A DNA stretch of 64,000 bases, from the NCBI RefSeq assembly GCF_900107745.1, contig NZ_FNRO01000003.1, positions 642,020 to 706,019 on the forward strand. The letters are read 5' to 3'. The stretch is from Variovorax sp. YR216. GTDB taxonomy: Bacteria > Pseudomonadota > Gammaproteobacteria > Burkholderiales > Burkholderiaceae_C. The notes below the pieces were generated by a model. The model saw nothing but the letters and a program-made list of their open reading frames with translations. It did not search any database and was not told the origin of the DNA. Below, one piece after another: positions 35,632-45,960 of the stretch. The first letter of the stretch is position 1. The number at the start of each line of letters is the position of its first letter. A program made the position numbers and the translations under genes.

Positions 35632-37488
35632 ATGAATCGGGCGGATTTTGTACATCTGGTGCGACTGAGCGAGCATGCCAGTGCCGACGACAGCCTCGGC
35701 TACCGGCGGGGCGTCGCTTTTTTCGCCGCCCTTGGATACCTGTGGGTCTTCGCCTGTCTGGCACTGGCGGTCGGCATCATCGTCTGGGTCATCGGCGGCC
35801 TGGGCCAGGGCGGACGCTTCACCTTCACCCGCGGATGGCTGATGCTTTTTGCGCTTGGCCTGCTGTGGGCCACATTGAGGGCGCTGTGGGTCCGGCTGGA
35901 GGAGCCGGAAGGCGTGGAGCTGCGGCGCGAGGACGCCCCCGGTCTCTTCGAAACGCTCGACCGCATTCGCCAGCGTATCGACGGTCCCCCGGTCCATCGC
36001 GTGTATCTCGACAGCGATTTCAACGCCAGCATTCGCCAACTGCCTCGCTACGGTCTTTTCGGCGGCGCGACCAACTATCTCAACGTGGGGCTGCCGCTGC
36101 TGATGGCGCTGGACCGTCGCCGCCTGGTGTCCGTGCTGGCGCACGAGTACGGCCATTTGCGCGGCAACCACGGAAAGCTGAGCGCTTGGATCTACCGGAC
36201 GCGACTTTCATGGCTCAAGCTGGATGCCAACTTCCAGCGCAACGAGGGCCTGATGGCTTTCGCCTCGCAGGCGTTCTTCCGCTGGTACTTCCCGCGCTTT
36301 GCCGCGAAGACGTTCGCGTTGGCGCGACAGGACGAATACGAAGCCGACCGTGTCGCCGCCCGGCTGCTCGGCACCCGCGTGGTGGCCTCGGCGTTGAAGG
36401 AAATCTCGATCAAGAGCGCCTGGTACGCGGAGCGGTTCTGGCCCGGTCATTGGGCGCGCGCGATCGACGAGCCGGTGCCCGTCGGGCCGTTCTCCTCTCT
36501 CGCGCCGAAGTTTTGCGCGCCGGTCGAGGAAGAGTTCGCCCGCGCTGCGTTGCGCGGTGCGCTGCGCAGCATCAGCGACGTCGACGACACCCATCCTGTG
36601 CTGCGCGATCGCCTGGAAGCGCTGGATGAGAAATCCGTCGTCCCGTCCTGGTCGTCCAAATCGGCGCTGGCGCTCCTGGCGGATGCGCCGAAGTGGATCG
36701 CGCATTTCGACGCCGAGTGGCGCAGCGGTCATGCGAGCGACTGGACGCAGCACCACGCCTACCTGGTGCGCGTGCGCGAGCGGGTGGCAGCGCTCGCGGC
36801 GAGCGCCGGTCGCAACAACGCCGAAGAGATGGTCGAATGGGCCGATTGCGCCCGTCGTCTCCATGCCGAAGCCGATGTCCGCGCGTTGTATGAACGGGCG
36901 CTGGAAATCACGCCCAACCACGCCGGTGCCTTGCGCGGATTGGCGCAGGTGCTGCCCGTGCGCGACCGCGCCCCCCGCCTCGCGGTGCTCGAGCGCCTGC
37001 ACGAATCCAGCAACGCCAGCCAGTGGTGGGCCGCGAAGACGGCCGTGTCGATCCTCGAGGATCCCGATGCCGGGGCGCACGACGAGCGCTCCCTCAAGCT
37101 CTGGCGCGAACGGGCGAAGACGGCGGAAGCCGCCGAGCAGCGCGCCTGGGAAGAAATGACGGCGACCCCGTCCTTCACGCAGATCGCGCGCCATGACCTG
37201 AGCGAATTCGAGCTCGGGGAGTTGCGGGCCGATCTCGTGCGGTCCAGCGCAGTCGCTCGCGCGTGGGTGGTGCGCAAGAACCTTCGGGAATTTCCGTGGC
37301 GGCGCGCCTACATCGTGTTCCTCGAGCTGCCGGGGCTCACGGACGACGAGCGTTGGAGCCTGTGCCGTGAACTCGAACAGACCCTCTCGCTACCAGGCGC
37401 CGCGCTGGTCCTGTGGGCAGGGCATTCGCCCACGCTCACCGAGATCGAGCGGCACGCTTTTGGCCCGGTCTGGACACGCGCCACATGA
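35632..37488 (+). CDS. M48 family metallopeptidase with membrane domain and TPR-like C-terminus
   Basis: This 618-residue protein has two N-terminal membrane helices (about 24-62 and 66-86). A zinc metallopeptidase domain of the HtpX/Ste24 type follows, with H171-E172-Y-G-H175 and the third ligand E237 in DEYEADR. The C-terminal half, beyond about 330, is mostly helical with a TPR-like segment (LYERALEITPNHAGALRGLA). It is about twice the size of HtpX. It probably degrades or processes membrane proteins. The extra domain could recruit substrates (inference). Confidence 0.87.
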   Translation: MNRADFVHLVRLSEHASADDSLGYRRGVAFFAALGYLWVFACLALAVGIIVWVIGGLGQGGRFTFTRGWLMLFALGLLWATLRALWVRLEEPEGVELRREDAPGLFETLDRIRQRIDGPPVHRVYLDSDFNASIRQLPRYGLFGGATNYLNVGLPLLMALDRRRLVSVLAHEYGHLRGNHGKLSAWIYRTRLSWLKLDANFQRNEGLMAFASQAFFRWYFPRFAAKTFALARQDEYEADRVAARLLGTRVVASALKEISIKSAWYAERFWPGHWARAIDEPVPVGPFSSLAPKFCAPVEEEFARAALRGALRSISDVDDTHPVLRDRLEALDEKSVVPSWSSKSALALLADAPKWIAHFDAEWRSGHASDWTQHHAYLVRVRERVAALAASAGRNNAEEMVEWADCARRLHAEADVRALYERALEITPNHAGALRGLAQVLPVRDRAPRLAVLERLHESSNASQWWAAKTAVSILEDPDAGAHDERSLKLWRERAKTAEAAEQRAWEEMTATPSFTQIARHDLSEFELGELRADLVRSSAVARAWVVRKNLREFPWRRAYIVFLELPGLTDDERWSLCRELEQTLSLPGAALVLWAGHSPTLTEIERHAFGPVWTRAT

Positions 37489-37516
37489 CATCGATGGTGG
37501 CTGAGACAATCGGGGC

Positions 37517-38788
37517 ATGCATCCCAAAGCCCTGCTTGAGGCCACGGCCGACCTGGTCGGCCTCGTCCTGAAATTCGATCATCCGGCCGATCAGGTCGTC
37601 TCCCGCTTCTTCCGCGAACACCGCGAGCTGGGTCCGCGCGAGCGCGCCACGCTGGCCGAGACGGTGTACACCGTCCTGCGCAAGAAACTCCTGTTTGAAC
37701 ACCTGGCACGCTCGGGCACCGGTCCCAAGGAGCGCCGGATGGCCATCCTCGGCTTCCACGGCCAGAGGGAATTCCTCAAGAGCGCGCTGAACGACTCCGA
37801 ACGGCGCTGGCTTGACAACTGCGATTCGGTCAAGCCCGACGAACTGCTCGAGCGCCACAAGCACAACCTCCCGGAATGGCTGGTCGAGCCTCTCAAGGCG
37901 CAGTTGCGAGACGAGTTCCGGGCGCTGGCGGACAACCTGCAGCAGCCGGCGCCGCTGGACCTGCGGGTCAACGCGCTCACGGACAAGCGGGCGGACGTGC
38001 AGAAGGAACTGGGCCTTGCCGGCATCAAGGCGAGCCCGACGCCGTATTCCCCCTGGGGTCTCCGGATCGAAGGCAAGCCGGCACTGACGAAGCTCGATGC
38101 CTTTGCCCGCGGTGCAGTGGAGGTCCAGGACGAGGGATCGCAACTGCTGGCGCTCCTGCTCGAAGCGAAGCGCGGTGAGATGGTGGTCGATTTCTGCGCC
38201 GGCGCTGGCGGCAAGACGTTGGCGATCGGCGCGACCATGCGCAACACGGGCAGGCTCTACGCCTTCGACACCTCGGCACATCGTCTGGATGCGCTCAAGC
38301 CGCGGCTGGCGCGGAGCAAGCTTTCGAATGTGCATCCAGCCGCGATCGCCCATGAGCGCGACGACCGGATCAAGCGGCTCGCGGGCAAGATCGATCGCGT
38401 GCTGGTCGATGCGCCATGTTCGGGGCTTGGCACGCTGCGGCGCAATCCCGACCTGAAATGGCGCCAGTCGGCGCAGTCGGTTCAGGAACTGACGGCAAAG
38501 CAGACGGCGATCCTGCAGAGCGCCTCCCGGCTCGTGAAGTCTGGGGGGCGCCTCGTCTACGCAACCTGCAGCGTGTTGCCTGAGGAGAACGAGGCGATTG
38601 CCGAAGCTTTCGGTGCCGCGAACCCGGATTTCGAGGCCGTGGATGCGGCCGAGCTGCTGAATGGCCTCAAGGTTGACGGCGCCGACACCCTGTGCTCGGG
38701 CGGTGAAGTTGGCAAGCGCTACCTTCGGCTCTGGCCTCATCGCCACGCGACGGACGGCTTCTTTGCCGCCGTCTGGAGCCGGAAGTAG
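37517..38788 (+). CDS. RsmB/NOP family RNA (cytosine-5) methyltransferase
   Basis: This 423-residue SAM-dependent methyltransferase has an N-terminal NusB-like helical part (to about 150), the SAM motif DFCAGAGGKT, the release cysteine C301 in DAPCSGLGTLRRNPD and the nucleophile C351 in ATCSVLPEENE. It resembles RsmB/RsmF, which make m5C in 16S rRNA. The exact target base cannot be told. It starts 29 bases after the M48 gene. Confidence 0.9.
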   Translation: MHPKALLEATADLVGLVLKFDHPADQVVSRFFREHRELGPRERATLAETVYTVLRKKLLFEHLARSGTGPKERRMAILGFHGQREFLKSALNDSERRWLDNCDSVKPDELLERHKHNLPEWLVEPLKAQLRDEFRALADNLQQPAPLDLRVNALTDKRADVQKELGLAGIKASPTPYSPWGLRIEGKPALTKLDAFARGAVEVQDEGSQLLALLLEAKRGEMVVDFCAGAGGKTLAIGATMRNTGRLYAFDTSAHRLDALKPRLARSKLSNVHPAAIAHERDDRIKRLAGKIDRVLVDAPCSGLGTLRRNPDLKWRQSAQSVQELTAKQTAILQSASRLVKSGGRLVYATCSVLPEENEAIAEAFGAANPDFEAVDAAELLNGLKVDGADTLCSGGEVGKRYLRLWPHRHATDGFFAAVWSRK

Positions 38789-38826
38789 GTACGAGGCTCC
38801 AAAGACGGCCAAAACTTGCGATGTAT

Positions 38827-38862
38827 CAAGGATTTAAGCCCCTTTTTAGGGGGTGATCCTTT
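38827..38862. promoter_or_regulatory. Nested inverted repeat upstream of the desaturase gene
   Basis: AAGGAT (38828-38833) pairs with ATCCTT (38856-38861), and CCCC pairs with GGGG inside it around a TTTTTA loop. It lies about 60 bases before the desaturase ATG. It could be an operator or an RNA hairpin in the leader. There is no long T-run on either strand, so termination is unlikely. Confidence 0.35.
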
Positions 38863-38919
38863 AAAATTGGTGGTTATCTGAAGGCTGCACCTTCGTGTGG
38901 CCATGGAGTACCGAATTCA

Positions 38920-40134
38920 ATGTTGCTTCCTGACTCTGCCGTCCTGAGCGCGGCCATCGATTGGCTCGGAAACGGCTTGTGGGATCTCGCATGGTGGCAG
39001 ATCGTGCTGTACACGCTCGTCACCACGCACATCACGATCGCAGGGGTCACGATCTTCCTGCACCGGACCCAGACGCACCGGGCCATGGACCTCGGGCCCA
39101 TCCCCTCGCATTTCTTCCGCTTCTGGCTGTGGATCGGCACCGGCATGGTGACCAAGGAGTGGGTGGCCATTCACCGCAAGCACCACGCCAAGTGCGAGAC
39201 CGAAGACGATCCGCACAGCCCGCAAGTCAAGGGCATCGACGAAGTCATGTGGCGCGGCGCCGAGCTGTACCGCAAGGAATCGAAGAACAAGGAAACGATG
39301 GAGCGTTACGGCCACGGCACGCCCGATGACTGGCTCGAGCGCAACCTGTATTCGCGCTACAGCTGGCAGGGCGTGGGCCTGATGCTGATCCTCAACCTGG
39401 CGCTGTTCGGCGCCATCGGCCTGACGGTCTGGGCGGTCCAGATGCTGTGGATTCCGTTCTGGGCGGCTGGCGTGGTCAACGGCATCGGTCACTATTGGGG
39501 CTATCGCAATTTCGAAGCCATGGACTCCAGCACCAATCTGATCCCCTGGGGCATCATCATTGGCGGCGAAGAGTTGCACAACAACCATCACACCTACCCG
39601 ACGTCGGCCAAGTTCTCGGTCAAGAAATACGAGTTCGATATCGGTTGGGTCTACATCAGCCTGATGCAGAAGATTGGCTGGGCCAAGGTCAAGAAGGTCC
39701 CGCCGAAGATGCAGATGGGCGACGTGCAGCCGGTGGCTGACGCGAAGACGCTCGAAGCTGTCATCGCCAATCGTTACGAGGTCATGGCGAACTTTGCGCG
39801 CGAAATGCGCCGTGCGACCAAGGGTGAGCTCGCATCGCTCAAGGCCAAGGGTGCGGACCTTTCCGTTCTCAAGGCGGCCAAGCGCTGGTTGCACCGAGAC
39901 GAAGACAAGGTGCCCGCCGCGGCGCGGAGCCATCTGGTTCAGGCGCGCGCTGCCCATCCGGCGCTCGACAAGATGATGACGATGCGCGAAGAGTTGCGCC
40001 AGCTGTGGCTCAACACCTCGCAATCGCGCGAGCAGCTTGCGGCCGATCTTGCGGCCTGGTGCCACCGCGCCGAGGCGAGCGGCATTGCCGGTCTGCGAGA
40101 GTTCTCCACGCGCCTGCGTGCCGCGCGCGCCTGA
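38920..40134 (+). CDS. Membrane fatty acid desaturase (delta-9 acyl-CoA type)
   Basis: This 404-residue di-iron membrane desaturase has the three histidine boxes HRTQTH (48-53), HRKHH (85-89) and HNNHH, plus membrane helices at about 27-48, 64-80 and 150-195. It should introduce a cis double bond into acyl chains for membrane fluidity. It is about 100 residues longer than the catalytic core; the extra C-terminal part is helical and basic. A hairpin lies in its leader and a strong terminator follows. Confidence 0.9.
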   Translation: MLLPDSAVLSAAIDWLGNGLWDLAWWQIVLYTLVTTHITIAGVTIFLHRTQTHRAMDLGPIPSHFFRFWLWIGTGMVTKEWVAIHRKHHAKCETEDDPHSPQVKGIDEVMWRGAELYRKESKNKETMERYGHGTPDDWLERNLYSRYSWQGVGLMLILNLALFGAIGLTVWAVQMLWIPFWAAGVVNGIGHYWGYRNFEAMDSSTNLIPWGIIIGGEELHNNHHTYPTSAKFSVKKYEFDIGWVYISLMQKIGWAKVKKVPPKMQMGDVQPVADAKTLEAVIANRYEVMANFAREMRRATKGELASLKAKGADLSVLKAAKRWLHRDEDKVPAAARSHLVQARAAHPALDKMMTMREELRQLWLNTSQSREQLAADLAAWCHRAEASGIAGLREFSTRLRAARA

Positions 40135-40158
40135 CAGCCTCTCGGTATTTCCAAAAGA

Positions 40159-40187
40159 AAAAGCCGGCTCGTCGAGCCGGCTTTTTT
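40159..40187. terminator. Bidirectional intrinsic terminator after the desaturase gene
   Basis: The 12-bp stem AAAAGCCGGCTC / GAGCCGGCTTTT with loop GTC carries an A-run before and a T-run after, so it can act on both strands. Confidence 0.88.
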
Positions 40188-40217
40188 GTGTCTCCTTGCT
40201 TGTCGGCAATGCGAATA

Positions 40218-40251
40218 GGCAAAAAGAAAACCCGCTGGATTGCAGCGGGTT
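40218..40251 (-). terminator. Intrinsic terminator after rpmG
   Basis: AACCCGCT pairs with AGCGGGTT around a seven-base loop and is followed on the minus strand by TTCTTTTTG. It lies 23 bases past the rpmG stop. Confidence 0.8.
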
Positions 40252-40273
40252 CTTGACAAGGGGAAAGCCTGAA

Positions 40274-40447
40274 TTACTTCAGCTTGATTTCCTTGTATTC
40301 GACGTGCTTGCGTGCCTTGGGGTCGAACTTCATGATCGACATCTTTTCAGGCATCGTCTTCTTGTTCTTGCTGGTCGTGTAGAAATGGCCGGTACCCGCG
40401 GTGGATTCCAGCTTGATCTTTTCGCGTCCGCCTTTGCTCGTTGCCAT
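40274..40447 (-). CDS. rpmG: 50S ribosomal protein L33
   Basis: This 57-residue ribosomal protein has the conserved [19 protein letters not shown] opening and the ending [18 protein letters not shown]. The zinc cysteines of the C+ type are absent, so it is the zinc-independent form. It follows rpmB by 11 bases in the usual rpmB-rpmG operon. GGAGC precedes the ATG. Confidence 0.97.
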   Translation of the reverse strand: MATSKGGREKIKLESTAGTGHFYTTSKNKKTMPEKMSIMKFDPKARKHVEYKEIKLK

Positions 40448-40458
40448 GATTCAGCTCC

Positions 40459-40692
40459 TTAAGCTTGGCCGCGTGCGCGCAGGTCTGCGAGCACGGCGTC
40501 GATGCCGTTCTTGTCGATCAGGCGCAGGGCAGCGCTCGAAACGCGCAGGCGAACCCAACGGTTTTCGGATTCGACCCAGAAACGACGGTATTGCAGGTTC
40601 GGCAGGAACCGGCGCTTGGTTTTGTTGTTGGCGTGGGAAACGTTGTTTCCGACCATCGGGCCCTTGCCCGTAACTTCACATACGCGTGCCAT
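40459..40692 (-). CDS. rpmB: 50S ribosomal protein L28
   Basis: This 77-residue protein starts [20 protein letters not shown] and has the [11 protein letters not shown] region that binds 23S rRNA; the length is normal. Only one Cys remains, so no zinc ribbon is expected. It is the first gene of rpmB-rpmG. A near-consensus -10 box about 150 bases upstream implies a long leader. Confidence 0.97.
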   Translation of the reverse strand: MARVCEVTGKGPMVGNNVSHANNKTKRRFLPNLQYRRFWVESENRWVRLRVSSAALRLIDKNGIDAVLADLRARGQA

Positions 40693-40843
40693 GAGGACAC
40701 TCTTTCTTGAACAGCTGGCACCTGGCGCAACGGGGTGTTGCGAGAGATGGTTTGCAGCTTGACCTCGCCAGAATCGGGTGGCGGTAGCCCGGAAGTTGCA
40801 GCTCATGCCGGCCAGAAGCCGGGCAAATTCAGCAAAGCCGGAA

Positions 40844-40872
40844 ATTATAACCCAGCTGTCCATCAGCCCCAG
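40844..40872 (-). promoter_or_regulatory. Probable rpmB-rpmG promoter
   Basis: On the minus strand a perfect TATAAT occupies 40849-40844. A weak -35 (CTGGGG) lies 17 bases further up. The predicted transcript has a leader of about 145 bases before the rpmB ATG. Confidence 0.5.
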
Positions 40873-40886
40873 CACCCCTGAGGGAA

Positions 40887-40978
40887 GCACCGCAGAACCG
40901 GCTCAGCCGGGCCGCTGGTGTTGCCCCCGGTAGGGGGTTGGCGAAGCGACACGAAGTGCGCGCAGCCTGGGGGCGAGC
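40887..40978 (-). repeat. Stop-adjacent structured repeat, copy D
   Basis: Read on the minus strand, GCTCG and then CCCCCAGGC follow the trxB TAG directly, then the CACTTCGTG hairpin, CCCCC-tacc-GGGGG and CCGGC-tga-GCCGG. It separates trxB from the rpmB promoter. Confidence 0.88.
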
Positions 40979-42000
<1,022 letters not shown>

Positions 42001-42092
42001 GTTCGGTTCAAGACCGTGCGGGGGCTGTTTTCAATGCGCGCGATTGTATTAATCCATGGGGTTCGAATCGCGCGGAATCCGGGGATTGATGA

Positions 42093-42767
42093 ATGTCGAT
42101 GCTGTCCAATCTTGAATTGCTCCGTCGCGTGCCGCTCTTCTCAGCGCTGACGCCCACGCAGTCCGCGAGCATCGCCGACGCGATCGTCAAGAAGCGCTTC
42201 AAGCGCGCCGAGGTCGTGGTCGAGCAAGGCAAGAAGTCCGATGCCCTCTACATCATTCTGACCGGCCGCGCTCGAGTCATGAGCACCGACAGCCGCGGCC
42301 GCGAGGTCATCCTGGCGACCCTTCATCCGGGCGACTACATCGGCGAGATGAGCATGATCGACGATGAACCGCACTCGGCCACGGTTCGCACCGAGATCCA
42401 GACCGACGTGCTGATGCTTGGCCGCGAGGCCTTCGCGCGCTGCCTGCCGGAGAGTTCCTCGATGTCTTACAACATCATGCGCGGTCTGGTGGCCCGACTG
42501 CGTCATGCCGACCGGAAGATCGAGTCGCTGGCGCTCATGGACGTCTACGGTCGTGTCGCGCGTTCGCTGCTCGAATTCGCGGTGGATGATGGCGCCGGCA
42601 ACATGAAGGTGCGTGACAAGATCTCTCGTCAGGATCTCGCCAAGATGGTCGGCGCATCGCGCGAAATGGTCAGCCGCGTCATGAAGGATCTCGAGGAGCG
42701 CGGCTTCGTGCAGACGCAGTCCGACGGGTCCATGATCATCAAGGAACGGCTCTCATCGCTGGCCTGA
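42093..42767 (+). CDS. Crp/Fnr family transcriptional regulator
   Basis: This 224-residue regulator has an N-terminal cyclic-nucleotide-binding-like beta roll (about 14-125) with HPGDYIGEMSMIDDEPHSAT, a dimer helix, and a C-terminal winged helix (ISRQDLAKMVGASREMVSRV, about 176-195). The cysteine cluster of oxygen-sensing Fnr is absent, so it is closer to Crp/Clp types. It is divergent from trxB. Its target genes cannot be told. Confidence 0.9.
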   Translation: MSMLSNLELLRRVPLFSALTPTQSASIADAIVKKRFKRAEVVVEQGKKSDALYIILTGRARVMSTDSRGREVILATLHPGDYIGEMSMIDDEPHSATVRTEIQTDVLMLGREAFARCLPESSSMSYNIMRGLVARLRHADRKIESLALMDVYGRVARSLLEFAVDDGAGNMKVRDKISRQDLAKMVGASREMVSRVMKDLEERGFVQTQSDGSMIIKERLSSLA

Positions 42768-42899
42768 TGGTTCTGCCGGCCGCGCCATGGCGCGCCGGCT
42801 TCTCTGCTTCGCCGGCCGTGACATCTCGGCCGCGATGGGTTTCGTTGTAGTTTCCTCAAGCCACCGGTCCGTTGCCCTGGGCGGGTCGCTTTGCCTTTC

Positions 42900-45278
42900 A
42901 TGACTTATTCGCTCAATACCCTTCAATCGTCGTCGGCCGAGGGACAACCGGTCCGGGCGCGCGCGATGCGTTTTGCGCACGAGATCACGTTGATCGCGGG
43001 CTTTGTCGTTCTGCTGTTCTGGCTTCTCGCGATGCTGAGCTTCACGCCCTCGGACGCGGCCTGGTCGACCTCCGGCACCGGTGGCGACGTGAAGAACTGG
43101 GGCGGACGCATCGGGGCCTGGGTCGCGGACGCGAGCTACTTCCTGGCCGGTTATTCGGTCTGGTGGTGCCTTGCGGCCGGCCTGCGCGTCTGGCTCTCTT
43201 CGCTGGCCCACTGGATGCGTGGCGGCGGGTCGCCGCAGCCGGACGAGCCGCCCCGCGGCCGATTCAATCGCAGCCGCCTTGCGTTCTGGTTCGGCCTGAT
43301 CCTGCTGCTGTGCGCCAGCGCCGTCCTCGAGTGGTCGCGGCTCTATCGCCTGGAATTCCGTCTGCCAGGCCATGGCGGCGGTGTGTTGGGCTATTTCGTC
43401 GGGCCGGCCAGCGTCAAGTGGATGGGCTTCACCGGCTCCGCGCTCATCGCCATTGCCTGCGGCGTCATCGGCTCCGCGCTCGTGTTCCGGTTCTCGTGGG
43501 GGCAGATCGCCGAGCGCATCGGCGCGCGCCTGTATTCGCTCTTCGAAATGCGGCGCGAGCGGCGTGAGATCGCCCATGACATCGCGATGGGCAAGCAAGC
43601 CGTCCGCGAGCGCGAGGAGGTGACGGCCTTCGATACCGGCGTGGAGCCGGATGCCCCCGACGAAGAATTGCGGGCGGTGCCGCGTCCCAAGCGGCGCGCA
43701 CCTTCGCCGCCGGTCCAGATCGAGCCTGCGATGGTCGAGGTGCCCAAGAGTGACCGCGTCGCCAAGGAACGCCAGAAGCCGCTCTTCCGGGAATTGCCTG
43801 ACAGCAAGCTCCCTCAGGTCGACCTGCTCGACGCGGCACAGACGCGCCAGGAGACCGTTTCGGCAGACACGCTCGAGATGACTTCGCGGCTGATCGAGAA
43901 GAAGCTGAAGGACTTCGGCGTCGAGGTGCGCGTGGTGCTCGCGTCGCCGGGACCGGTGATCACGCGCTACGAGATCGAACCGGCCACCGGCGTGAAGGGC
44001 GCGCAGATCGTGAACCTGGCGAAGGACCTTGCGCGTTCGCTGTCGCTGGTGTCGATCCGCGTGGTCGAGACGATCCCCGGCAAGAACTACATGGCGCTCG
44101 AGCTCCCGAACGCCAAGCGCCAATCGATCCGCCTGAGCGAGATTCTCGGCTCGCAGGTCTACAACGAAGGCAAGTCGCTGCTGACCATGGGGCTCGGCAA
44201 GGACATCGTCGGCAATCCGGTCGTTGCCGACCTGGCAAAGATGCCGCACGTGCTCGTCGCCGGCACCACCGGCTCGGGCAAGTCGGTGGGGATCAACGCG
44301 ATGATCCTGAGCCTGCTCTACAAGGCCGAGGCGCGCGACGTTCGCTTGCTGATGATCGACCCGAAGATGCTCGAAATGTCGGTCTACGAAGGCATTCCGC
44401 ATCTGCTTGCGCCCGTGGTCACCGACATGCGGCAGGCGGCGCACGGCCTGAACTGGTGCGTGGCCGAGATGGAGCGCCGCTACAAGCTCATGAGCAAGCT
44501 GGGCGTGCGCAATCTTGCCGGCTACAACGCCAAGATCGACGAGGCGAAGTCGCGCGAGGAGTTCATCTACAACCCATTCAGCCTCACGCCGGACAGCCCG
44601 GAGCCGCTCGCCCGCGAGCCGCACATCGTGGTCGTCATCGACGAGCTGGCAGACCTGATGATGGTCGTCGGCAAGAAGATCGAGGAACTGATCGCGCGCC
44701 TGGCGCAGAAGGCGCGCGCGGCAGGCATCCACCTGATCCTCGCGACCCAGCGCCCGAGCGTGGACGTGATCACCGGGCTCATCAAGGCCAACATCCCGAC
44801 CCGCATCGCGTTCCAGGTGTCGAGCAAGATCGATTCGCGCACCATCCTCGACCAGATGGGCGCCGAGGCGTTGCTCGGCATGGGCGACATGCTCTACATG
44901 GCAAGCGGCACCGGGTTTCCGGTGCGCGTCCACGGTGCGTTCGTCAGCGACGACGAGGTGCATCGCGTCGTCGCCTACCTCAAGTCGCAAGGGGAGCCGG
45001 ACTACATCGAGGGTGTGCTCGAAGGTGGCACAGTCGATGGCGACGGCGAGATGCTCGGCGAGGGCGGCGAAGGCGGCGAGAAGGATCCGATGTACGACCA
45101 GGCGGTCGAAGTCGTGCTCAAGAACCGCAAGGCCAGCATCTCGCTGGTGCAGCGCCACCTGAAGATTGGCTACAACCGTGCGGCGCGGCTGGTCGAAGAA
45201 ATGGAACAGGCCGGCCTCGTGAGCGCGATGAGCGGCAGCGGGCAGCGGGAGATCCTGGTGCCGGCCCGAACCGAGTGA
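42900..45278 (+). CDS. ftsK: DNA translocase FtsK
   Basis: This 792-residue protein has four N-terminal membrane helices (to about residue 195), a proline-rich linker, the RecA-like motor with Walker A GTTGSGKS (455-462), and a C-terminal winged-helix gamma domain for KOPS recognition ([20 protein letters not shown]). It pumps chromosome ends at the septum and activates XerCD at dif. The ATG at 42900 is chosen; an in-frame TTG lies nine bases earlier. The linker is short compared with that of E. coli (1329 residues total). It heads ftsK-lolA-rarA. Confidence 0.96.
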   Translation: MTYSLNTLQSSSAEGQPVRARAMRFAHEITLIAGFVVLLFWLLAMLSFTPSDAAWSTSGTGGDVKNWGGRIGAWVADASYFLAGYSVWWCLAAGLRVWLSSLAHWMRGGGSPQPDEPPRGRFNRSRLAFWFGLILLLCASAVLEWSRLYRLEFRLPGHGGGVLGYFVGPASVKWMGFTGSALIAIACGVIGSALVFRFSWGQIAERIGARLYSLFEMRRERREIAHDIAMGKQAVREREEVTAFDTGVEPDAPDEELRAVPRPKRRAPSPPVQIEPAMVEVPKSDRVAKERQKPLFRELPDSKLPQVDLLDAAQTRQETVSADTLEMTSRLIEKKLKDFGVEVRVVLASPGPVITRYEIEPATGVKGAQIVNLAKDLARSLSLVSIRVVETIPGKNYMALELPNAKRQSIRLSEILGSQVYNEGKSLLTMGLGKDIVGNPVVADLAKMPHVLVAGTTGSGKSVGINAMILSLLYKAEARDVRLLMIDPKMLEMSVYEGIPHLLAPVVTDMRQAAHGLNWCVAEMERRYKLMSKLGVRNLAGYNAKIDEAKSREEFIYNPFSLTPDSPEPLAREPHIVVVIDELADLMMVVGKKIEELIARLAQKARAAGIHLILATQRPSVDVITGLIKANIPTRIAFQVSSKIDSRTILDQMGAEALLGMGDMLYMASGTGFPVRVHGAFVSDDEVHRVVAYLKSQGEPDYIEGVLEGGTVDGDGEMLGEGGEGGEKDPMYDQAVEVVLKNRKASISLVQRHLKIGYNRAARLVEEMEQAGLVSAMSGSGQREILVPARTE

Positions 45279-45306
45279 TTCCGGCGCGCTTCCGGGGAGA
45301 AAAGAG

Positions 45307-45945
45307 ATGTTGCTGAAGAAACTGATCGCGGGCATCGGGCTTGCGGCGCTCGTGGCCAGTGCATCGGCCGGTGGCCTGGAAAGCCTCGAGGCCTTCGTGA
45401 TGAACGCCAAGTCGGGCCGGGCCGAGTTCACGCAGACCGTGACCTCGCCGCCGAAGGAAGGGCAGACGGTGCGCGAGAAGGTGTCGACCGGCACCTTCGA
45501 ATTCCAGCGGCCTGGCAAATTCCGCTTCGACTACAAGAAGCCCTTCGTGCAGAACATCGTCGCCGACGGTGAAACGCTCTGGCTCTTCGATGCCGATCTG
45601 AACCAGGTCACCCAGCGCAAGCAGGCGCAGGCGCTCGGTTCGACGCCGGCCGCGCTCATTGCGTCCGCGCCCGATCTGAAGGCCCTGCAGGCAGATTTCG
45701 CACTCGAGTCCGCGCCCGAGCGCGACGGCTTGCAGTGGGTCAAGGCGACGCCGAAGAGCAGGGATGGCCAACTCCAGAGCGTGCAGATCGGTTTCCAGGG
45801 CGATTCGCTCGCCGCATTGGAGATCCTCGACAGCTTCGGCCAGAAGTCGGTGCTGAAGTTCGCCAAGGTCGAGGTGAATGCCTCCCTTCCGGCCAGCACG
45901 TTCCAGTTCAAGCCGCCAGCAGGCGCCGATGTGGTCCGCCAATAG
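45307..45945 (+). CDS. lolA: Outer-membrane lipoprotein carrier protein LolA
   Basis: This 212-residue periplasmic chaperone has a Sec signal peptide cleaved after ASA (about residue 21) and the LolA fold, with RPGKFRFDYKKPF and DGETLWLFDADLNQVT. It ferries lipoproteins from LolCDE to LolB. GGGGAG lies upstream of the ATG. It is the middle gene of the conserved ftsK-lolA-rarA order. Confidence 0.95.
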   Translation: MLLKKLIAGIGLAALVASASAGGLESLEAFVMNAKSGRAEFTQTVTSPPKEGQTVREKVSTGTFEFQRPGKFRFDYKKPFVQNIVADGETLWLFDADLNQVTQRKQAQALGSTPAALIASAPDLKALQADFALESAPERDGLQWVKATPKSRDGQLQSVQIGFQGDSLAALEILDSFGQKSVLKFAKVEVNASLPASTFQFKPPAGADVVRQ

Positions 45946-45960
45946 GCGGCCGGCATCCCT

